A stretch of DNA of 41,494 bases, from positions 1-41,494 of the forward strand of contig JAFGLZ010000123.1 in NCBI GenBank assembly GCA_016927755.1, written 5' to 3'. The notes under the pieces are model-generated. The model had not been told where the DNA came from. It worked only from the letters and a program-made list of their open reading frames with translations, and did not search any database. Source of the stretch: Phycisphaerae bacterium. Its GTDB lineage: Bacteria > Planctomycetota > Phycisphaerae > UBA1845 > JAFGLZ01. Of this stretch, positions 8,458 to 17,500 are shown piece by piece. Made by a program: the position numbers and the translations under genes. Numbering within the stretch: position 1 is the first letter of the stretch; the number at the start of each line of letters is the position of its first letter.

Positions 8458-9855
8458 CTACTGAATCGTCGATCGCAGCTTGTAGCTCTTTTTCTCGGCG
8501 TCCGGGTGCTTTGGCAGCGCCTTGTCCAGGCCGAGCATGAACGACTCGACCTCCTGCTCGTTGATGGTGGCCTTGGCGCGGAGCCTGCTGAGCAGATCGG
8601 TCTCCAGTTGGCGCTGACGCTCCTTGACGAGCTTGTCCTCGATGATCGGCTGGGCCTCCAGGAAGGGAATCGCGCGTTTCTCGAACCGCTTGCCGGCCTT
8701 GACGAGGAGCAGCCCTTCCTCGGTCGTGACGACGTCGCTGACCTGATCGGGCTTGAGTTGAAAGAGGACCTCGGCCGCGTCCGCCCACCGCCCCGTCAGC
8801 GCGCCGGGCGAGACGGCACCCCACGCTCCGCCCTTCTTGGCGTTGGGCCCGAACGAGTAGCTCCGCGCAACGGCGTCGAACGGGATGCCGCTGGCGAGCT
8901 CCTGCCGCGCCCGGTCCATGTGCTGGGTAGCCTTGCGGCGGGCCTCGATCCGACGCGGCCCCCGAAGCTTCGGCCACAGCGCCTGACGGTCCTGGGACGA
9001 GCCACCCTCCAGAAACTCCCAGTACGGCACGTCGATGAGGAACATCTCTACCCGGAGCGGCTCGGTGAACTCGTCCGGATGCTTCTCGTAGTACTTGGCC
9101 AGTTCCCTTCGTGTCGGCGCGTGAACCAGGGGAAGGAACGTATCCCTGAGATATTGGCGGACGACGAGGTGTCGGCGGATTCGACGCCGGATCTCCTGAC
9201 GGTCCTGACCCTCAGCCTCCAGATACGCCTGATACCGCGAGAACCGGCCTTGGAACTCCGCGTTGATCCGGCCCTGCTCGGTCTGATCGACGGCCTTCTT
9301 GATCGCCGGCTCCATCTCGTCCTTGATCTGCTTCTTCGCCTCGCCGTAGGCCAGCACCTCGTCGATCAGCATCAACAACTGCCCCTTGACCTTCTTCAGG
9401 GCGAAACGCTGGTACTCCGGAAGCGACATCTCCTTCGTCGCGTCCTCCAGCGGCTTGTTGAGCGGATCGAGCACCTCGTGGACCGTGATGACCTCCCCAT
9501 TGATGAAGAGGATCGGCGTCTCGATGCTCTTGTCCGTCGATCTCCTGCCCTTCGACGTGGTCGGGATCGGCTGCTTCTTCGCCTTGGCCCACTCCTTTCG
9601 ACCGGCCGGGCGCGACGTGGGCACGCTCGTGGCGGACGGCTGAGAGGTCGCCTCCGCGTCGTCGTCCCGCATGACGTCGTCGATCAGCTTCTGGTCGACC
9701 GGGCCCTGGTTCCTGGCGGATGGACCGGGAGAGCCGGACGCCGGCTTGTCCTTGTGCCGATTCCACCAGTTTCCCATTCCCCCACTACAGCCGCAGAGCA
9801 GGATCGCGCCGACCAGCGCCGGCAGCATCAGGATGTCTCGACGATTCGGCCTCAT
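8458..9855 (-). CDS. SurA/PpiC-like peptidyl-prolyl isomerase lipoprotein, 465 aa
   Basis: Predicted periplasmic chaperone and prolyl isomerase. The N-terminus MRPNRRDILMLPALVGAILL runs into a lipobox LLCGC with Cys23 as the lipid anchor. Residues about 30-105 are low-complexity (Ser, Pro, Lys). A SurA-type chaperone region follows, starting at ILFINGEVITVHEVL and rich in charged helices. The parvulin domain is recognised by FDAVARSYSFGPNAKKGG, then WGAVSPGAL, and the ending VSDVVTTEEGLLLVKAG. A last helical segment completes the protein. The ATG overlaps the mfd stop by four bases (ATGA), implying translational coupling. A role in outer-membrane or secreted-protein folding fits the many secreted proteins around, but that is inference. 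Confidence 0.88.
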   Translation of the reverse strand: MRPNRRDILMLPALVGAILLCGCSGGMGNWWNRHKDKPASGSPGPSARNQGPVDQKLIDDVMRDDDAEATSQPSATSVPTSRPAGRKEWAKAKKQPIPTTSKGRRSTDKSIETPILFINGEVITVHEVLDPLNKPLEDATKEMSLPEYQRFALKKVKGQLLMLIDEVLAYGEAKKQIKDEMEPAIKKAVDQTEQGRINAEFQGRFSRYQAYLEAEGQDRQEIRRRIRRHLVVRQYLRDTFLPLVHAPTRRELAKYYEKHPDEFTEPLRVEMFLIDVPYWEFLEGGSSQDRQALWPKLRGPRRIEARRKATQHMDRARQELASGIPFDAVARSYSFGPNAKKGGAWGAVSPGALTGRWADAAEVLFQLKPDQVSDVVTTEEGLLLVKAGKRFEKRAIPFLEAQPIIEDKLVKERQRQLETDLLSRLRAKATINEQEVESFMLGLDKALPKHPDAEKKSYKLRSTIQ

Positions 9856-12800
9856 GCCACGCTCGACCTCGCGGGCTGCTTCCGCAGCAATCTCAACAGG
9901 ACGGTCAACATCGTCGGCGGCTCCAGGTAGTTCGACGGCAGCCTCCAGTGTAACGTCTGATGGTCCGGCATGCGCACTGTTCCGCTCGCTCCGGCGAACA
10001 GGTCGTTCATGAGTCCCATGTGCTCGACGCTGAAGATCAGGTCGGGCGGCTTCTTGATGATCGAGCCAATCCGCCACTGCCCCGCCCGCACCCGCACCTC
10101 CGCCAGGTCCAGCAGCGTCCGGACCTGCCCTGGATACGGGCCGAATGCGTCCTTCAGGTCGGCCTCCAACTGTCTGAGTTCGTCGGCGGCCCTGCACCGG
10201 ACCAGCCGCCGGTAGATCTCCATCCGCTGCCGCTCACTATTGATATACCCGCGCGGGATGTGCGCCGCCACGTCCAGTTCGAGATGAACGGCCTGGGCCT
10301 CCTCGACCTCCTCGCCCCGCATACGCTTGACCGCCCGGTCCAGGAGCTGGCAGTACATCTCATACCCCACTGCGGCGATGTGCCCGCTCTGCTCGGCGCC
10401 CAGCAGGTTGCCCGCGCCCCGGATCTCCAGATCGCGCATCGCGATTCGAAACCCCGCGCCGAGCTCCGAGTACTCCTCGATCGCCTTGAGCCGCTTGGCG
10501 CCCGCCGGCGTGATCGTCCGCTTGCGGTTCAGCAGCAGGTAGCAGTAGGCCCGGTGCTTGTATCGCCCGACCCGGCCGCGAAGCTGATGCAGGTCCGCCA
10601 GGCCGAACCGGTCGGCCATGTCGATGAAGATCGTGTTGACATTCGGGATGTCGATGCCGCTCTCGATGATCGTCGTGCAGACGAGCACATCCGCCTCGTG
10701 CCTTACGAAGCGGAGCATGACCTTCTCGAGCTCGTGCTCGTTCATCTGTCCGTGCCCGTGCACGATCCGGGCCTCCGGGACGATCTCCTTGATCTCGGCG
10801 GCCAGCGACTTGATGTCGCGGACCAGGTTGTGCACGAAGTAGACCTGTCCGTCACGGTTCATCTCGCGCAGGATCGCGTCGCGGATGAGTTGGCGGTCCC
10901 AGTGCCGAACCTGGGTCACGATGCTGCGGCGGTCGATCGGGGGCGTGGCCAGCGAGCTGATGTCGCGCAGGCCGAGCATGCTCATGTGCAGCGTCCGGGG
11001 TATGGGCGTGGCCGTCATGGTGAGCACGTCCACCGTCGCCCGCATCCGCTTGAGCCGCTCCTTGTGCTCGACGCCGAACCGCTGCTCCTCGTCGATGACG
11101 ACCAGCCCCAAATCCGTGAACCTCACGTCCTTGCTCAACAATCGGTGCGTGCCGATCAGGACGTCGACCTGGCCCTTGCGAGCTCGCGCGATGATGTCCT
11201 TCTGCTCGGAGGGCGTTCGGAATCGGCTCAGGCACCGGACGACGAACGGATAGTCCGCCATCCGCTCGCTGAACGTCTGGAAGTGCTGCTCGGCCAGGAC
11301 CGTCGTCGGCACCAGCACCGCCACCTGCTTGCCGTACTCGACGCACTTGAACGCCGCCCGCATCGCCAGCTCGGTCTTGCCGTAGCCGACGTCGCCGCAC
11401 AGCAGCCGGTCCATCGGTCGCGGACGCGTCATGTCGCCCTTGATCTGGCCGGCGGCGGTGAGCTGGTCCTCCGTCTCCGTGTAGATGAACGAGCCCTCGA
11501 ACTCCCGCTGCCACTCGGTATCTCCGGGAAACGCGATCCCTTCCTCTTGCTCACGGAGGGCTTGGATGCGGAGCAGCTCGCCCGCGAGATCCTCGATCGC
11601 CTCGGTGACCTTCTCCTTGGTCTTTTTCCAGCGCGTCCCGCCGAGCTTGGAGAGGTGGGGCTTGACCGGGCCGGCCCCCACGTACTTCTGCACCAGGTCG
11701 ATCTGCGAGGCCGGCACGTGGACCTTCGCCCGATCGGCGTACTCGAGCGTGAGGAACTCCTCGCTCTTGCCCTGGTCGCCCTTACGGAGCGTCTTCATCC
11801 CGACGAACTTGCCGATCCCGTGGACGACGTGGACCACCAGATCGCCCGCCTCGAGGTCCGTCCACGTGTCGAGCTGCCGTGCCGCCAGAGCCCTACGGAT
11901 CCGACGCCGTTGGCGGTATCGGCCGAAGATCTCGTGATGACCCACGACGAGCGTTCGCGTCGGCTGCCACGTGAAGCCCTGGTGGATCAGGCCGACCTCA
12001 AGTCGCAGTGCCGGCGGGATCTCCCCGACCGCCTCGACGATCATCTCGCCGAGCCGCTTGCGTTCGGGGTCGTTGTCGCAGTAGACGATGACGGCGTGCG
12101 TCCGGGCGAGCTCGCACAGTTCGGCGACGGCTTCGTCGGCCTTGTGCTCGAACCGCTGGACGCTCTCGATACGGAAGCGGAACAGCTCGCTCCCAGGCGT
12201 GTCGCTGAAGCGCGACAGATGCAGTTGCGAGAGGCCCTCGGCCCGTTGAAAGACCGACTGGACCGTAAACATACCCTCCCGCCGCTCCAGCCGGTTCAGG
12301 AACGTCTGGCCGAGCTCCTGAACCTCGCCCGGCTCGTCGATAGCCACGATCGTCTCGGGCGGCAGGTAGCTGAACAGGCTCGTCGTTCGGTCCGCCGGCG
12401 CCGCCGCGCCGCCCTCCGTTGTCATCGTCGACTCCGGCATGCCCGGCAGGCGGACGGTGGGAAGCTCGCGCATGCTCCGCTGGGTTCCGACGTCGAATCG
12501 GCGGATCGACTCGGCCTGATCCCCGAAGAACTCGATCCGGACCGGGTCGGGTTCGCCCGGCGGGAAGACGTCGACGATCCCGCCACGAACGGCGAAGTCG
12601 CCCGGCGACTCGACCATGTCGAGCCGCTCGTACTTGTGGTCGCTGAGCCATTCCACCAGCAGGCGCGGGTCGCGTTCGCTGCCCGAGGCGATCACAAGGC
12701 TGTTGGCGTCAAGGGCCTCCCGCGTCGGTACGGGCTGCATGACGCCCTGAACGGGCGCGATGATCATCGGAGGGGACGTTCCGTCCGCCCCGCCCGCATG

Positions 12801-13121
12801 GTCGCGAAGGATCGAGCAGAGGCGAAGGCGCTCGGCCGCGATCTCGTGGCTGGCCGGACCCTCGCCCGGCAAGGCCTCCCACGCCGCGAAGAGCTCGCCC
12901 GCCACGCCGGTGGCCAGCTCGATATCGTCGCGGGCCTCGTCGGCCGCTTCGAGATGCGATGCGATGTAGAGCAGGGGACGGCGGAGCATCTTGGCCGCGA
13001 GCCCCGCCACGATGGGCGCAGACGATCCCCACATGCCGACGGCCGAGCATACCCCCCTCGTTTCATCCAGCCGCCGGACCAGTTGGCAGAACGTCTGATC
13101 TCGGGTGATCCACTCGATCAC
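9852..13121 (-). CDS. mfd: Transcription-repair coupling factor Mfd, 1089 aa
   Basis: Mfd removes RNA polymerase stalled at DNA damage and recruits the UvrABC excision system. The UvrB-like N-terminal domains contain RGGIVDVFPPG and RIEFFGD. The polymerase-binding CarD-like domain is at LVVHVVHGIGKFVG. The translocase has Walker A GDVGYGKTELAM, DEEQRFGVEHKERLK as motif II, and helicase motifs V-VI at TTIIESGIDIPN and LRGRVGR. A TRCF C-terminal domain ends the chain. Length is near the usual 1100-1150. The start is GTG at 13121, with GAGG eight bases upstream. The last four bases overlap the PpiC-type gene. Confidence 0.97.
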   Translation of the reverse strand: MIEWITRDQTFCQLVRRLDETRGVCSAVGMWGSSAPIVAGLAAKMLRRPLLYIASHLEAADEARDDIELATGVAGELFAAWEALPGEGPASHEIAAERLRLCSILRDHAGGADGTSPPMIIAPVQGVMQPVPTREALDANSLVIASGSERDPRLLVEWLSDHKYERLDMVESPGDFAVRGGIVDVFPPGEPDPVRIEFFGDQAESIRRFDVGTQRSMRELPTVRLPGMPESTMTTEGGAAAPADRTTSLFSYLPPETIVAIDEPGEVQELGQTFLNRLERREGMFTVQSVFQRAEGLSQLHLSRFSDTPGSELFRFRIESVQRFEHKADEAVAELCELARTHAVIVYCDNDPERKRLGEMIVEAVGEIPPALRLEVGLIHQGFTWQPTRTLVVGHHEIFGRYRQRRRIRRALAARQLDTWTDLEAGDLVVHVVHGIGKFVGMKTLRKGDQGKSEEFLTLEYADRAKVHVPASQIDLVQKYVGAGPVKPHLSKLGGTRWKKTKEKVTEAIEDLAGELLRIQALREQEEGIAFPGDTEWQREFEGSFIYTETEDQLTAAGQIKGDMTRPRPMDRLLCGDVGYGKTELAMRAAFKCVEYGKQVAVLVPTTVLAEQHFQTFSERMADYPFVVRCLSRFRTPSEQKDIIARARKGQVDVLIGTHRLLSKDVRFTDLGLVVIDEEQRFGVEHKERLKRMRATVDVLTMTATPIPRTLHMSMLGLRDISSLATPPIDRRSIVTQVRHWDRQLIRDAILREMNRDGQVYFVHNLVRDIKSLAAEIKEIVPEARIVHGHGQMNEHELEKVMLRFVRHEADVLVCTTIIESGIDIPNVNTIFIDMADRFGLADLHQLRGRVGRYKHRAYCYLLLNRKRTITPAGAKRLKAIEEYSELGAGFRIAMRDLEIRGAGNLLGAEQSGHIAAVGYEMYCQLLDRAVKRMRGEEVEEAQAVHLELDVAAHIPRGYINSERQRMEIYRRLVRCRAADELRQLEADLKDAFGPYPGQVRTLLDLAEVRVRAGQWRIGSIIKKPPDLIFSVEHMGLMNDLFAGASGTVRMPDHQTLHWRLPSNYLEPPTMLTVLLRLLRKQPARSSVA

Positions 13122-13180
13122 CAGTCAACCTCGATACGCATCCTACCAAACGCCCCTTCGCCGAACCAGTTCCCGGCCCC

Positions 13181-13205
13181 CGTAGCATGGCCGTCTTGGC
13201 CATGA
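13181..13205 (+). repeat. REP-like hairpin, copy A
   Basis: CGTAGCA is followed by ATGGCC-GTCTT-GGCCAT, a six-base-pair stem with a five-base loop. Copy B lies 40 bases away on the opposite strand and keeps the same fold with different stem bases. It is located in the 266-base gap between the URO-D-like gene and mfd. Confidence 0.75.
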
Positions 13206-13245
13206 GTCATCCAACCATCGGGGCCTGGCAAGCAGACGGACTTCG

Positions 13246-13270
13246 CCACGGGCAAGATGCCCGTGCTACG
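13246..13270 (-). repeat. REP-like hairpin, copy B (inverted relative to copy A)
   Basis: Read on the minus strand it gives CGTAGCA, then ACGGGC-ATCTT-GCCCGT. Compared with copy A, the lead CGTAGCA and the loop core TCTTG are identical, while two stem pairs have changed together. The inverted A/B pair has the form of a BIME and could also pair with each other as a long cruciform. Confidence 0.75.
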
Positions 13271-13387
13271 CGATGGCCGCGGGAACGGCATTTGTGCAGA
13301 CTCGTCGGTTCCGACGCGCGGTCACGATCATGCATCCGCCCCCCTGTAGATGGATACGTCCCACCGTGACGACTGGAGCAGCCCGGC

Positions 13388-14491
13388 TTAGCCCCGCCGC
13401 GTCAGGCCGCGGACGCGCTCCAGGATCTCTCGATACCGCGCCAACCCGACGGTTGGCGGGACGCTGTGATCGCTGTGGAAGATGTACCCGCCGCCCTTGG
13501 CTGCCACCGGGATCTTGCGGTCGATCTCCGCGTCGCTCTTGGCGGCGTCGTGCATGTCACGGGCGCTGATCCCGCCGAAGAACGTCAGGCGCTCGCCGTA
13601 TCGCCGCTTCAGCTCGACCAGGTCCATGCCGCTGTGCACGTCGATCGGGTTCAGGGCCTCCAGCCCCACCTCGATCAGGTCGTCCAGGATCGCATGGATC
13701 CGGCCGTCGGAGTGCATGAAGCGCGCGATCCCGGCGGCTCTGGCGGCCTCGTAGATTCGCGCGTAGCACGGCTTGAGGATCTGGCGGAACGCCTCCGGCG
13801 ACATGAGCGTGCCCTGTGTCGTGCCGAGGTCTTCCGTCAGCCAGAGGCCGTTGGGCACGATTCCGTGATCGATTCCGCGCCGGAGCGTCGCGCAGACCAG
13901 GTCGGTGTAGGCCGTCACCATCTCGCTCAGCAAGTCCGCGTTCTCGATGAAGTCCATGCACGATTCGAGATACCCGCGATGCCGCCAGGTCGCCTCGAAC
14001 GGGCCATAGCAGCTCATCAGGACAAATCGGTCGGTCGCGTGGGCCTGGCGGAACTCCTCGGCCGCCCCCTCCCAGGTGGGATACGTCACGAACGGCGGGA
14101 AGTAGGGCTGTCTGGACATCCGTGCCGTGCCGTCGATGTCGACCGTCAAACGGCTCTTGATCGCCTGCCAACCCTCGGAGGTCTGCGAGACGTGGTCGAA
14201 ATAGTGCAGGGCCCCGCTCTTGGCCCGCCACTTGATCGCCGAGTAGCCGTGCTTGGCCACGTAGGTGATGCGATCCTCCGTCTCCTCGATGAGCCGTTCC
14301 GGAAGTCGCGGCGACGCATCGAGTGACATGTGCTCGAAGTCGAAGCCGAAGTAGTCCGCGGGCCAGACGTCCTCGGGCATCCCCTCCTCGTGGAATCGGA
14401 TGAGGCAGTCCTCCCAGAAGCTTTCGTCGGACGGGACGACGTCAGGCTCCTCGTGGGCGAGCGCCGTCTTGACGCGCTGGCGTGGTGTCAT
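13388..14491 (-). CDS. Uroporphyrinogen decarboxylase (URO-D) family protein, 367 aa
   Basis: A member of the broad URO-D/methylcobamide methyltransferase fold, of the type expanded in planctomycetes; it is probably not the haem enzyme HemE. Family-like segments are the start MTPRQRVKTALAHEEPD, then SCYGPFEATWRHRGY, HSDGRIHAILDDLIEVGLE and GGISARDM. The ATG at 14491 was chosen over an in-frame TTG at 14506 because AAGGA lies seven bases before it and the family usually begins at MTPR. It starts 18 bases after the heparinase-type gene and is likely co-transcribed with it. That pairing suggests a demethylation or methyl-transfer step linked to polysaccharide-derived substrates, but this is inference. 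Confidence 0.85.
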   Translation of the reverse strand: MTPRQRVKTALAHEEPDVVPSDESFWEDCLIRFHEEGMPEDVWPADYFGFDFEHMSLDASPRLPERLIEETEDRITYVAKHGYSAIKWRAKSGALHYFDHVSQTSEGWQAIKSRLTVDIDGTARMSRQPYFPPFVTYPTWEGAAEEFRQAHATDRFVLMSCYGPFEATWRHRGYLESCMDFIENADLLSEMVTAYTDLVCATLRRGIDHGIVPNGLWLTEDLGTTQGTLMSPEAFRQILKPCYARIYEAARAAGIARFMHSDGRIHAILDDLIEVGLEALNPIDVHSGMDLVELKRRYGERLTFFGGISARDMHDAAKSDAEIDRKIPVAAKGGGYIFHSDHSVPPTVGLARYREILERVRGLTRRG

Positions 14492-14509
14492 TCGTTCATC
14501 CTTCAACGC

Positions 14510-17500
14510 TTATGGGTCCAGGGCGACGACTCGGCCCGACGCATCGCCGATGATTCGGCGCGACGCCGCCGTCGCGAAGAGCCGGTACGGGCGTCCGGCT
14601 AGCGACGTTCGACCCGCGACTTGCCCGTCGAGGCCCACACGATACACGGCCTCGTCCGCGCAGGCCACGAGCAGGCAGTCGTTCGCCTGCGTTACCGCGA
14701 GGATCTCGTGCGGCATGGGCTCGGCCCAGACCGTCTTGCCCGTTGCGTCAAACGCGCAGAGCCACGACGACGGCGATCCGACGATGACTTCCTTGACGCC
14801 GTCGCCCGTGACGTCCATCGCCTCGAGCGCTTCGCCCGAATCGCCCAACGTGTGGAGCCAGCTCCGTTTGCCCGTCACGGCATCGTAGAGGCCGACCTCG
14901 TTGTAGGCGCCGCGACGTCCGATGATCACGTTTGGCTTCCCGCTGGCGTCGAGGTCCACGACCTTCAGGCCCGGGATGGCCGTCATGTCCCACGCCCCGC
15001 GACCCGTCGGACACGCATTCGCGCTGAGGAGCTTGCCGCTTGCGGCGAGCCGCCAGGTCGTGCTGCCGCACGAGGAATAGCCGTTGTCGACGAGGATCGT
15101 CTTGGCCCCATCCGGCATGGGCACGACGGCCAGGCGATCGGGGATGCCCCACTGGATCTGCGTCATCCACCGGGCCTTGCCGTCGCTGCCGATCGTCTCG
15201 ACGCACCCGCCGCCGGTGCCGCAGACGATCTCGACCTTGCCGTCACCATCCACGTCGTCGCAGAGGATCGCCTGGAGCTTGGCCTTCATCTCCGTCGTCC
15301 ACCAGGTGTAGATCAACTCCGGCAGGCGACACTTGTGTTTCCAGAGGACCTTGCCACTTTCGGCCGCGAGGGCGTAGACGCACTCATCGTCCGAGCCGAC
15401 GACGGCCGCGCGCCCGGCGTCCACCACCGCGCTCGAGACGGCTCGAACCGGTCCCCCGGCCTTGAAGGTCCACCTGGGCTTGCCCAGCTCGTCGAGGCAG
15501 ACGGCCCGTCCGTCGCCCAGACCGACCAGCGTTTCCGTCCGCCCGTCGCCATTCACGTCGGCGGCGTGCAGCCCGAGCACTGCCGCGCCCGCCTCGAACG
15601 TCCAAGCCACGGGGACAGCCGGCAGATCGTTCCTCGGCGCGGTTGTCGTCGCGGTGGGGGGTCTGCGCGCCTCGGCGGCGTCGCGCCGCATCTCCTCGGC
15701 CAGGGCCGCCATCAGCTCGTCGGTATGCGTCTGAAGGTTGAACCCGTGCAGTCCCGCCTCGAACTCGTAGCCCACGCCGTTGGCGGTGATCGTTGCGGCC
15801 CCGGCGGACTCGACGCTTACGCGACCCGTCGTGAGGTTCAGCTCGAGATTGCACGGGGTCGAGGCCTTCACGTCGATGTCCGGCGCCTGGACGCATTCGG
15901 CGCCCACGGCCGCGATGCAGGTGGGCACGATGAGGAACGCCTGCGCGACGATCCGCACGCCCGCCCGTTCGAACTCGCCGCCGTCGGCCAGCCCTACGTA
16001 CGCGCTCTCACTGCCGGTCAGCACGACGACACGATCCTCGATCTTGGCGATCTCGTACTCGGCCTCGGTCCGATCGCCCCCGACGTAGACCAGGTTCGTG
16101 AAGATCTGCTCCTCGCCTGGCTGCATCCGGCGGTGCGAGACTTGGCGCAGCCGGTTGATGACGTTCCGCCGGCAGTAATGGGCCCACCGTTTCGTGTCCG
16201 GCCCGCCGAACAGACCCGAGGCCTGCTCGCTGAAACGCAGGGGATAGCGCTCGGCGCTCTTGATGTGCAGAACGTCCCGAGGGGCGTCGGGCTTGGCGCG
16301 CTCCCGTAGCGTCGTCGAGAAGTCCGAGCCGGATAGCTTCGGCTCGCCGATCGATCGCCACTGACACTCGAAGGCGTACCGCCCCGGCTCATTGACGACG
16401 AGCGAGTCGAGCACGACGAACCACGCGCCCTTCCGCCAGAAGAGGTGCCGATCCCACGTGCTGAAGGCGTGCTTGGCCGCTCGGCTGTGGCTGTGTCCGA
16501 ACCCCGGCAGGTCGGCCGTCGCCTCCAGCGAGGCCACGCGTCCCGTGACCGCGCCGAGGCCGTCCTTGCAGACCGTCACGACATTGTGGTTGACCGGGTT
16601 GGCTCCGCCGAGGTCCGAGACCAGGAAAACCCGCCCGTTCTGCCCGAAATGGGCGATGCTATTGACGTCCGGCCAGGGCTTGCCGGGGGGGCCGCCGTGC
16701 AGCCCGTCGAGTAGCAGGTACTGGTCGTCCCGCTCGAAGCCGGTTCGCATCGTGAGCTTGTCGAACGATTGGGCGATCGGCACCGTCTTGCCGCGGACCT
16801 CGTGCTCCCAGGCCGTCAGCGGAAGGTGGTACACGCCGACCATCTTGTCCATCGGTTTCGGCTGGATGCCGATCTCCCATGCCTGCCCGGCCGTGAATTC
16901 CATGGTCGAGTCCGTCAGCCCGACGGCCCGCTCGGCCTCGGTTCGGCGCTTCATTGTCGCCAGGAACCCCCCGTCCCGAAGCAGCGTTGCCGCCTTGCGG
17001 AGCGTCTCGGTCGGGTAGCTTGTCGAGGAACTCTGGCCTGTATTGGGCATGAACCCCGTGTTGTCGCAGTGCATCAGGCACAGCTCGGCATAGTGCCGAA
17101 GCGCCCCGCTCTCGACGAACCGCCGGTCGCGCAGGAGCAGCGCCGGTATGAGCGCGCACTCGAGGTAGGAGTAGATGCCCCGCCCGCCCAGATCGCTGTC
17201 GCCCTTGCCCGTGGTCATCTGACGGTCGAAGTACTTGCGGACCGCTCGCACGTTTCGGTCCCACTCGGCGTCGGGCCAGTACTTGCCGAAGTAGCGGCTC
17301 TCGACGAGGGTGCAGATCGCCTGCATCGAGGCGTGGCGGTCGAGCAGGTGCTTGTGCGTCGGATAGTTGGTCAGCGTGCCGATGCCGTCCGAGCCGTCCC
17401 GGCCGCGGGCGTGCTCGAGGAGCTTGGCCGTGATGACCCGCCGATCCTCATCCGAGAAGATGGGGCTCTCCTCGATCAGGTCCCAGACGATGACGTGCAT

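Noticed and set aside
9960..13205. A 1081-codon open frame on the plus strand opposite mfd
   Set aside because: It mirrors mfd codon for codon in the antisense frame, stays open only because TTA, CTA and TCA are rare in this GC-rich genome, and its translation resembles no protein.
13388..14491. Haem-pathway HemE
   Set aside because: No other haem gene is adjacent, and the sequence fits the broad methyltransferase-like URO-D group better.
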